Shown here piece after piece: positions 13,976 to 20,499 of a stretch of 25,158 nt of DNA (within the stretch, counting starts at the first letter, position 1; each line of letters opens with the position of its first letter). Location of the stretch: positions 1 to 25,158 of the forward strand of contig CALFZO010000090.1 of NCBI GenBank assembly GCA_937952305.1, read 5' to 3'. A program made the translations under genes and the position numbers. The notes below the pieces were generated by a model. The model made no database searches. It saw only the letters and a list, made by a program, of their open reading frames with translations, and was not told the origin of the DNA. This stretch comes from an uncultured Anaerolineales bacterium (GTDB taxonomy: Bacteria; Chloroflexota; Anaerolineae; Anaerolineales; UBA6663).

Positions 13976-16489
13976 GTGCCCGCCTTCTCTGTCCTCTCCC
14001 GCCCTCGTCTGATCGTGTTGGTCGCGTGCCTGTTACTGGCGCTGGCCGGCCTCGGCCTGTGGCAATGGCTCGTCGTCGATCTGCCCTCGCTGGAGCGGCT
14101 CACCGATAACCTAACCGTCCCGTCTACCAAAATCCTGGCCCGCGACGGGCGCCTGCTCTTTGAGATCGCCGACCCGGCTGGCCGCCGCCACACGACCTTG
14201 CCCCTGGCCGAAATTCCGCTGGCGCTGCAGCAGGCCACCATCGCCACGGAAGACGGCTCCTTCTACCGCAATCCGGGCGTCGACGCCGTGGGCATCCTGC
14301 GCGCGGTCTGGATCAACCTGACCGGCGGCGAAGTGCTGGCCGGCGGCAGCACCATCACGCAGCAGGTGGCGCGCAACATGCTGCTGGATCCGCAGGAGCG
14401 CGCCGAGCGCACCCTCGCCCGCAAGCTGCGCGAATCGATCCTGGCCTGGCGGCTCTCCCAGGTCTATTCCAAAGACGAGATCCTGGCGCTCTACCTCAAC
14501 CAGACCTACTACGGGCACCTGGCCTATGGCGTCGAAGCGGCCGCGCAGACCTTCTTCGGCAAATCGGCGCGTGACCTGGACCTGGCCGAGGCCGCCCTGG
14601 TCGCGGGGTTGCCGCAGGCGCCGTCGCTGTACGATCCGCTGCTCTACCCGGAGGCCGCCGAGGAGCGGCAGGCCGTGGTGCTGGACCTGTTGGTGAAAGA
14701 GGGGTATCTCACGCCGGAGGCCGCGCAGCTGGCTCGGGATGAGCCGCTGCAATTCGTGTCCAACGCTTTCCCCATCGAAGCCCCGCACTTCGTCTTCTAC
14801 ATCTGGAACCGGCTGGAGCAGAAATACGGCCCGGAGACTTTGCACGCCGGCCTGACGGTGACGACGACGCTGGACCTCGACCTGACGCGGGCGGCGGAGA
14901 CGATCGTGCGGCGCCGGTTGGCGCAGCTGGCGCCGGACGCGGACGGCCAGACTGGGCCATCCCACAACGCCACCGACGCGGCCCTGGTCGCGCTGGACCC
15001 GCACACCGGCCAAGTGCTGGCGCTGGTCGGCTCACCGGACTACTTCGACGCCCAGATCTCGGGCGCCATCAACATGGCTGTCGCTCCGCGCCAGCCCGGC
15101 TCGGCCATCAAGCCGATCGCGTACGCGGCGGCGTTCTCGCCCGAGCTATGCGCGAGTCTGCCCAGCGCGTCCACCGGCGCGGGCTGCCCGTGGACGGCGG
15201 CGACGATGCTGCTCGACGTCCGCACCGCGTTTGTGACGCAAGAAGGTTTCTCGTACGTGCCGATGAACTACGACCGGGCCTTTCACGGCCCGGTGACGGC
15301 GCGTGACGCCCTGGCCGGCAGCCTGAACCTGCCGGCGGTGCTGACGCTGGATCACATCGGCCTGCCGACCATGATCCGGCTGGCCGGCCGCCTGGGGCTG
15401 ACCACGCTCTCCGATGCCGACCGCTTCGGGCTGGCGCTGGCGTTGGGCGGCGGCGAGGTGCGCCTGCTCGACCTGACCGGCGCCTTCGGGGCCTTCGCCA
15501 ATGGCGGCCGCCGCGTGGAGCCGGCCGTCATCCTGCAGATCAGCACGGCCGAGGGCCAGACGCTGGAGCGCTGGACGCCGACGACCGGGGAACGCGTGCT
15601 GGATGAGCGCGTGGCCTTTCTGGTCACCGACATCCTGTCCGACAACAACGCCCGCGCCGCCACTTTCGGCTTCAACAGCATCCTGCGCATCGGCCGGCCG
15701 GCGGCGGTGAAGACCGGCACCACCACCGATTACCGCGACAACTGGACGGTGGGCTACACGCCCGAGCTGGTGACCGGCGTATGGGTGGGCAACGCCGACA
15801 ACTCGCCGATGGTGGATCTGAGCGGCGTGGCCGGCGCCGGGCCGATCTGGCATGACTTCATGCGCGCGGCGCTGGCCGGCAAGCCGGAGACGGCGTTCAC
15901 GCCGCCAGCCGGCCTGACGCGCGTGCCGGTCTGCGTGCCGTCCGGGCAGCTGCCGACGGCGCTGTGTCCGCGCACGCGCACCGAGTGGTTTCTCGAAGGG
16001 ACTGAGCCGACGGCGCCGGACGAGCTTTATCAGGCCTTTGCCCTGGACACGCGCACGGGCGGGCTGGCCGACGCGAACACGCCGCCCGAGGCGGTGGTGA
16101 CCCAGGTCTTCCTGCAATTGCCGCCGCAGGCGCGGGAGTGGGCGGCCCAGAACGGAATCCCCCAGCCGCCGGAAGCGGCGGCCGTGTCAACGGCGCCGGA
16201 CGCGCCTCTGGTGATCGCGGCGCCGGATCCGCAGACGGTCTACCAGATCAGCCCGCGTCTGCCGCGCGCCAGCCAACGCATCCCGCTGCGCAGCGTGGCG
16301 CACCAGCCCGTCGAGGCAGTCACCTATTATCTGAACGGTCAATTGGTGGGGACGGCCACGGAGAGCCCGTACGAAATCTGGTGGGCGTTGGAGCCGGGAG
16401 CTTACGAGTTGCAGGCGCGGGGGCGGCTGGCGAGCGGGGAGACGGTGGCCAGCGCGAGCGTGCGTTTCGTCGTCAACCCGAGCCCGTAG
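13976..16489 (+). CDS. pbpC: Class A penicillin-binding protein, PBP1C-type (transglycosylase/transpeptidase)
   Basis: The protein has 837 residues. A single N-terminal membrane anchor (about 11-33) is followed by a GT51 glycosyltransferase domain (about 50-230) with the catalytic glutamate E92 in ATEDGSFYRNPG, then GGSTITQQVARN and RKLRE. The transpeptidase domain has SAIK (S376 nucleophile, K379), SLN (449-451) and KTGT (579-582), all intact. Residues about 745-833 form a C-terminal beta domain of the BiPBP_C type, which is what points to PBP1C. It should polymerise and cross-link peptidoglycan on the outer face of the membrane. The start is GTG at 13976 with no clear SD. Class A is certain; the subgroup name less so. 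It is convergent with the histidine kinase gene; an 8-bp hairpin (16509-16516 with 16525-16532), lacking a T tract, spans the gap. Confidence 0.92.
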   Translation: MPAFSVLSRPRLIVLVACLLLALAGLGLWQWLVVDLPSLERLTDNLTVPSTKILARDGRLLFEIADPAGRRHTTLPLAEIPLALQQATIATEDGSFYRNPGVDAVGILRAVWINLTGGEVLAGGSTITQQVARNMLLDPQERAERTLARKLRESILAWRLSQVYSKDEILALYLNQTYYGHLAYGVEAAAQTFFGKSARDLDLAEAALVAGLPQAPSLYDPLLYPEAAEERQAVVLDLLVKEGYLTPEAAQLARDEPLQFVSNAFPIEAPHFVFYIWNRLEQKYGPETLHAGLTVTTTLDLDLTRAAETIVRRRLAQLAPDADGQTGPSHNATDAALVALDPHTGQVLALVGSPDYFDAQISGAINMAVAPRQPGSAIKPIAYAAAFSPELCASLPSASTGAGCPWTAATMLLDVRTAFVTQEGFSYVPMNYDRAFHGPVTARDALAGSLNLPAVLTLDHIGLPTMIRLAGRLGLTTLSDADRFGLALALGGGEVRLLDLTGAFGAFANGGRRVEPAVILQISTAEGQTLERWTPTTGERVLDERVAFLVTDILSDNNARAATFGFNSILRIGRPAAVKTGTTTDYRDNWTVGYTPELVTGVWVGNADNSPMVDLSGVAGAGPIWHDFMRAALAGKPETAFTPPAGLTRVPVCVPSGQLPTALCPRTRTEWFLEGTEPTAPDELYQAFALDTRTGGLADANTPPEAVVTQVFLQLPPQAREWAAQNGIPQPPEAAAVSTAPDAPLVIAAPDPQTVYQISPRLPRASQRIPLRSVAHQPVEAVTYYLNGQLVGTATESPYEIWWALEPGAYELQARGRLASGETVASASVRFVVNPSP

Positions 16490-16519
16490 CCGCGCCGGCT
16501 GGCCGTGGCCGCGCCGCAG

Positions 16520-18406
16520 TCACTCGGCGCGGTGCTGCGGCAGCATCACCGTGAACGTCGCGCCCTCGTCGACGCGCGAGTCCACCCAGATGCGGCCGCC
16601 GTGCTGGTCGACGATGGATTTGACGATGGACAGGCCGAGCCCGGTGCCCGGGTATTGGCCGCGCACGTTGGCGGCGCGGAAGAACTTGTCGAAGATGTAG
16701 GGCTGATCGGCGGCCGGGATGCCGATGCCGTTGTCGATCACGGCCAGAACGACGAAATCCCCCTCGGCGTAGACATCCACACTGATCTGGCCTTTTTCCG
16801 GCGTGTACTTGAGGGCGTTATCCAGCAGGTTGGCGAGCATCTGCCGGAAGCGGGTGGCGTTCAGCAAGACCGGCGGCAGGCTGCCGGCGATGCGCGGGTG
16901 CAGGATCTGGCCCTTGCCGTGGGCCGCCAGGCGGTGGTCATTGACGATCTGCTGCGTGAGGGCGCCCAGCGCCAGCGGTTCGCGCTGCGCGTCCAGGCCG
17001 GCCTCGATGCGGCCCAGGTCCAGCAGTTCGGTCAGCAGCGTGTTCATGGCGGTGACGCTGCCGCGCACCTGCTGGATGAATTCGGCCTGGCGCTCGTTGA
17101 GCGTGCCCACCCGGTCCAGCAGGCTGACGTAGCCGAGGATCGCCGTCAAGGGCGAGCGCAGGTCGTGCGAGACGGTGGTCACGAACTCGGACTTGATGCG
17201 GTCGATCTCTTTGAGCTGGGAGATGTCGTGCAGCAGGATGGCGCGCCCGACCGTGGCGATGGGCGTACTCTGGGCGTTGAGCGTGCGCCCGTCGTCCAGG
17301 GCGATTTCGGCGGCGCGCCGCCCGCCGGACAGCAGGGCGAGCAGGTCGGCGTGCGGCGCCAGATCGGCCAGCGGCAGCCCGGCCACGTGGACGCGTTCGA
17401 CGCCGAAGGTGCGCCGGGCGGTGTGGTTCATCAGGATGAGCCGGCCGTCATCGTCGTGGACGATGACGCCATCCTCGATTTCGTTGAGCACGCGCAAGAG
17501 CTGCGTGCGCTCGGCTTCGACGGCGGTGAAGTGCCGGGTCGGCGTCAGCGCCGCGCCGGTGAAAACGCCGAGCGCCTGAAGCGCGGCGGCGGCCTGGTCG
17601 TCGAAGGGCGCGTCCGGCCGGCGATTGTGCACGCCCAGCACGCCCGCGCTTCGGTCGCGGCCGGGCACCGGCGCGTAGGCCAGCGCCTGCACGACATGGC
17701 CGGGGAAGACCGGCAGCGGCTCGGCGGCGCGGCGGATCACCTGGCCGCTGCTCAACACGGCCTCGGCCGGGACGGCGTCCACGTTGGCGCGCAAGACGGC
17801 GGCGACCTCAGCCGGGAGGTTGTGCGTCGCGCGCAGGCCGAGCGTGCGCGGCTCGTCGTCCAGCCAGAAGAGCACGGCCTCGTCGGCGCCGGTCACGGCT
17901 ACGGCGGCCTCCAGGACGCCGGCGAAGGCCTCGGCTTCGGGGGGCGCGCCGGCCAGGCGGCGGCCGAGGCGCGCCAAGGCTTCCGCGAGCAGCGCCGTCC
18001 GGTCCGAGGCCCGCGGCACCGGCGGCGGCGGCAGACGCAGCCGGGCCAACCCGCGCTCCACGGCCCGCAGCATCTCGTCCGGGTCAAAGGGTTTGACGAA
18101 GTAATCGATCACGCCGGCGCGCAGCGCCTGCTGGGCGACCTGTTCGGAACCTTCGGCCGTGACCAGGATCACGGGCAGCCCCGGCCACTCGCGCTGGATG
18201 GCCTGCGCCAATTCCAGCCCGGTGAGGCCGGGCATGACAATGTCGCTGATGATCAGGTCGGGGTGTTCGCGGTAGGCGGCCTCCAGCGCCGCCGTGCCGC
18301 TGTCGGCCTGCAGGACCCGGTAGCCGCTGGGGCGCAGCACGGCGTCCGCGACAAACTCGCGAATTTCGCGCGCATCGTCGACGACCAGGATGGTGGCGCC
18401 GGTCAT
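16520..18406 (-). CDS. Soluble histidine kinase with N-terminal receiver: REC-GAF-PAS-HisKA-HATPase
   Basis: The protein has 628 residues with no signal peptide or membrane helix. The receiver (about 4-120) is intact: acidic pair D10/D11, phosphoacceptor D55 in SDIVMPG, T83 and K105. A GAF domain (about 135-290) and a PAS domain (about 300-400) follow. The HisKA H-box is SHDLRSPL with H414. The ATPase domain has the N box NLLDNALKY (N530), DNGIGIP and GTGLGL. It should autophosphorylate on H414, with the N-terminal receiver as an input or phosphate sink. Its ATG overlaps the stop codon of the upstream gene by one base (TGATG on the minus strand), so translation is coupled. No output regulator follows it; the signal is unknown. 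Confidence 0.93.
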   Translation of the reverse strand: MTGATILVVDDAREIREFVADAVLRPSGYRVLQADSGTAALEAAYREHPDLIISDIVMPGLTGLELAQAIQREWPGLPVILVTAEGSEQVAQQALRAGVIDYFVKPFDPDEMLRAVERGLARLRLPPPPVPRASDRTALLAEALARLGRRLAGAPPEAEAFAGVLEAAVAVTGADEAVLFWLDDEPRTLGLRATHNLPAEVAAVLRANVDAVPAEAVLSSGQVIRRAAEPLPVFPGHVVQALAYAPVPGRDRSAGVLGVHNRRPDAPFDDQAAAALQALGVFTGAALTPTRHFTAVEAERTQLLRVLNEIEDGVIVHDDDGRLILMNHTARRTFGVERVHVAGLPLADLAPHADLLALLSGGRRAAEIALDDGRTLNAQSTPIATVGRAILLHDISQLKEIDRIKSEFVTTVSHDLRSPLTAILGYVSLLDRVGTLNERQAEFIQQVRGSVTAMNTLLTELLDLGRIEAGLDAQREPLALGALTQQIVNDHRLAAHGKGQILHPRIAGSLPPVLLNATRFRQMLANLLDNALKYTPEKGQISVDVYAEGDFVVLAVIDNGIGIPAADQPYIFDKFFRAANVRGQYPGTGLGLSIVKSIVDQHGGRIWVDSRVDEGATFTVMLPQHRAE

Positions 18407-19581
18407 CAGCGGGGCTGGGATTGGCCGGACAAGCCTTCGGCGGTGCGCCGGGCGGCTTCCAGGCGGTCGGCGATCAGGCGCAGCGCCTCCGCCTGTTTGG
18501 CGCTCAGCGGCCCGATCTCGCCGCGGAGCACGGCGTCCAGGCTGACGCCGAGCTGGGTCAGCCAGGCGTTGAGCTCCTTCAGGCGCGTGTTTGCTTCGGG
18601 GGAGAGCCCGGCGCCGCGGGCCAGGTCGTCGTAGGATTTCTGCAGGGCCCGCGCGCGGCTCTCCAGCTCCTGGAAGAGGCGCGCGTTCACCAGCGCGATC
18701 GAGGCGTAATCGGCCACGGCCGAGAGCATCCCCTGGTCTCGCTCGGAGAAGGGCCGGCCGGTCTTGTTGCCGGCCACCAGCACGCCCATGACGCGCTCCT
18801 TGGCTTTGATCGGCACGGCCACGGCGGCTTTGGCGATCTGCCCGGCGGCCATCTTGGCCAGCGGTTCGCCGGCGATGTGGATGCCCTCGCCGGAGAGCAG
18901 CAGCAGCGGCGAGAGGCCGTCATCCCAGGGCTGGTTGAGCTTCAGGCCGGCCAGCGGCGGGACGTTCTTGGTGGCGCGCAGGATGAGCTTCTGGCCGTCG
19001 TCGGCCAGGAGCAGCCAGGCGACCTCGCTCTCCGTCACCAGCAGGGCGCCCTCCAGCAGACGCGCGAAGAGCTGGTTGAGATCGGTGATGGCGGTGACGG
19101 CCTTGCCGATGCCGTAGAGCGTGGTCTGCTCTTTCAGGCGTTTCTCGAGCTGCTGGTTGGCGGAGCCGAGCTTGAGGGCCAGCTGCTCGCGCTCGCGGCG
19201 CAAGCGCAGCTCCGCCAGGGCGCGGTCCAGCGCCGTGACCAGTTCAGCCTCGCGCACGGGCTTGGTGAGGAAGTCCTTGGCCCCCAGGCGGAAGGCCTGC
19301 AGCATGTGGCCTTCCGAGCCGCGCGGGCCGATGATGATGACCAGGCTGTGCGCCTTTTGGCTGCGCAGCGCCGTCAGCAGGTCGAAGCCGGACAAGCCGG
19401 GCAAATCGAACGCGGCGATGATGATGTCGGGCTGATGCTTGAGGGCGGATTGGAGCGCGGCCGGGCCGGTGTTGGCCGTGGCCACGGGGTAGCCCAGCGG
19501 CACCAGCACCTGCTGAGCGATCAGATCCAGGACTTCCGCGTCACCGTCCGCGACAAGAATCTTCTCGGTCTGCTTGGCCAT
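18406..19581 (-). CDS. Degenerate receiver (pseudo-REC)-GAF protein with HisKA-like C-terminal helices
   Basis: The protein has 391 residues. Residues 7-122 have the receiver fold pattern (ILVADGD, LPGLSGFD, LTKPVR), but aligning the conserved Pro-Gly puts A57 at the phosphoacceptor position. The second acidic-pocket residue is G13 and the T/S position is G85; only D12 and K107 are kept. D59, two residues after A57, is unlikely to substitute. A coiled coil (about 125-152) leads to a GAF domain (about 155-300) with a good match to VPIKAKERVMGVLVAGNK. The C-terminus (about 325-385) reads like HisKA helices (RGEIGPLSAKQAEALRLI) but without an H-box histidine or an ATPase domain. It is the first gene of a coupled pair and probably acts on the kinase. 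No SD is evident; an extended -10 lies 6 bases upstream. Confidence 0.85.
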   Translation of the reverse strand: MAKQTEKILVADGDAEVLDLIAQQVLVPLGYPVATANTGPAALQSALKHQPDIIIAAFDLPGLSGFDLLTALRSQKAHSLVIIIGPRGSEGHMLQAFRLGAKDFLTKPVREAELVTALDRALAELRLRREREQLALKLGSANQQLEKRLKEQTTLYGIGKAVTAITDLNQLFARLLEGALLVTESEVAWLLLADDGQKLILRATKNVPPLAGLKLNQPWDDGLSPLLLLSGEGIHIAGEPLAKMAAGQIAKAAVAVPIKAKERVMGVLVAGNKTGRPFSERDQGMLSAVADYASIALVNARLFQELESRARALQKSYDDLARGAGLSPEANTRLKELNAWLTQLGVSLDAVLRGEIGPLSAKQAEALRLIADRLEAARRTAEGLSGQSQPR

Positions 19582-19587
19582 GACTGG

Positions 19588-19596
19588 ATCATAGCA
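19588..19596 (-). promoter_or_regulatory. Extended -10 promoter of the pseudo-REC/kinase operon
   Basis: On the minus strand TGC-TATGAT ends 6 bases before the ATG at 19581. The TG extension with five of six -10 matches makes a plausible promoter without a good -35. Transcription would start at or within a base or two of the start codon, giving a leaderless mRNA, which agrees with the lack of an SD. Confidence 0.5.
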
Positions 19597-19664
19597 CGAG
19601 TAGCGCGGAAAGACGAAAGGCGCGGCCCACGCCAGGTGAGAAACCGATGAGCGCTGGGCGCTGC

Positions 19665-19693
19665 TTGAGGGGGGTATGGGCTTGTGGTAGTAT
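19665..19693 (+). promoter_or_regulatory. Promoter of tRNA-Gly
   Basis: TTGAGG (19665-19670), a 17-base spacer and TAGTAT (19688-19693) predict a start near 19700, about 7 bases before the mature tRNA 5' end. Confidence 0.65.
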
Positions 19694-19706
19694 CGCAGGC
19701 ACTCAG

Positions 19707-19778
19707 GCGGGCGTCGCCAAGTGGTAAGGCATCAGCCTTCCAAGCTGACATTCACGGGTTCAAATCCCGTCGCCCGCT
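19707..19778 (+). tRNA. tRNA-Gly (anticodon UCC)
   Basis: A 72-base cloverleaf can be drawn by eye. The acceptor stem GCGGGCG (19707-19713) pairs fully with CGCCCGC (19771-19777), with discriminator T. The D arm is GCC/GGC. The anticodon stem TCAGC/GCTGA encloses CTTCCAA, placing anticodon TCC at 19739-19741. The T arm is ACGGG-TTCAAAT-CCCGT. CCA is not encoded. The U discriminator is normal for bacterial tRNA-Gly. It reads GGA and, by wobble, GGG codons. Confidence 0.98.
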
Positions 19779-19787
19779 CTCGGCGCT

Positions 19788-19825
19788 ACGCAAAAGGCCC
19801 AGGTCATCGCCTGGGCCTTTTGCGT
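19788..19825 (+). terminator. Strong intrinsic terminator after tRNA-Gly
   Basis: ACGCAAAAGGCCCAGG (19788-19803) pairs perfectly over 16 bp with CCTGGGCCTTTTGCGT (19810-19825), loop TCATCG. The stem contains a T run on either strand, so it can stop the tRNA transcript and also transcripts of the minus-strand gene ending at 19845. Confidence 0.92.
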
Positions 19826-19844
19826 TGCACAGATCGCGCCGCGG

Positions 19845-20051
19845 TCAGGGGCGGATGAAGACGCCGTCCCAGAAGATGATCCGGCCGTCCCGCTCGCGGC
19901 ACAAGTCGACGCGCCGGCCGCAGTCAGCGGCGGCGATGTAGTCGTCCTCCGACAGCGGCGGGTACTCCTGGCCGTTGTGATAGACCGTGAAGCCCATCCG
20001 GGCCATCTGCCGATATTGGTGGCGCAGGGCGCTCTCGATTTCGAAACTCAT
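19845..20051 (-). CDS. Small hypothetical protein, 68 aa
   Basis: I do not recognise this protein. The ATG at 20051 has a good SD (GGAGGG, about 7 bases upstream), which supports it being real. It has an amphipathic, charged N-terminus (FEIESALRHQYRQMARMGF), an acidic middle (LSEDDYIAAADCGRRVDLC with two cysteines) and an aromatic C-terminus (RIIFWDGVFIRP). No signal or membrane segment is seen. It is the second gene of a two-gene unit, 27 bases after the 76-residue gene, and ends just before the bidirectional tRNA terminator. Confidence 0.6.
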   Translation of the reverse strand: MSFEIESALRHQYRQMARMGFTVYHNGQEYPPLSEDDYIAAADCGRRVDLCRERDGRIIFWDGVFIRP

Positions 20052-20078
20052 GGGCAGACCCTCCGGCGCGCCGCCAGC

Positions 20079-20309
20079 TCAGCGGCTCAGCCCAAAGCCG
20101 TCATGAACGGCGCCAAACTCGACCTGGGCGCGCGCCACGGTGAGGCCGTTCTGCCCGCCGCAGAGCGCCTCGTGGACGGCCAGCGCCGCGGGCATAGCCT
20201 CGCGCGTGACGCGGCCGTCCATCAACGTCCGCACCAGGACCACTAATGGGCCGAGCCAGCCCTCCGCCCGGGCGGCGCTCCGATAAAGTTGTGGACGGAT
20301 GGCGCTCAT
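20079..20309 (-). CDS. Small hypothetical protein, 76 aa
   Basis: I do not recognise this protein. The ATG at 20309 has an AGGTG SD 5 bases upstream. It is mostly helical by composition (RTLMDGRVTREAMPAALAVH), with no membrane segment and one cysteine. It precedes the 68-residue gene by 27 bases on the same strand, so the two probably form a unit. The 190 bases between its start and the stop of the PBP gene hold no other gene that I can support; an 8-bp inverted repeat (20454-20461 with 20472-20479), lacking a T tract, lies there. Confidence 0.55.
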   Translation of the reverse strand: MSAIRPQLYRSAARAEGWLGPLVVLVRTLMDGRVTREAMPAALAVHEALCGGQNGLTVARAQVEFGAVHDGFGLSR

Positions 20310-20499
20310 GGTTCACCTGCTCACTTAATAGGCAAGCGGCGGTCCGGGCCGACGTCTGTTTGCCGGGGAACCGCCGCCAGTCGTGCTTGAGCTTGTTTAT
20401 AGCGGAAAGGCGAACGCGAGGCGGATGGACTGAGTTTGTGATGAGACACGCAGACGGCGGCGCGCGCTAAAGCCGCCGTTAAGATTCAGGCCGTCGGCT

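Noticed and set aside
16505..19650. Very long plus-strand open frames opposite the two-component pair
   Set aside because: They are antisense to genes with intact receiver, GAF, PAS and kinase motifs; their translation is a mix of Gln, Arg, Gly and Val without domains.
19754..19778. Integration site at the tRNA-Gly 3' end
   Set aside because: No second copy of the tRNA 3' end and no integrase gene were found in the window, so an attachment site cannot be supported.
20454..20479. Inverted repeat ACGGCGGC/GCCGCCGT after the class B PBP gene as a terminator
   Set aside because: It has an 8-bp stem, a 10-base loop and no T tract on the minus strand, so it is not a convincing intrinsic terminator.
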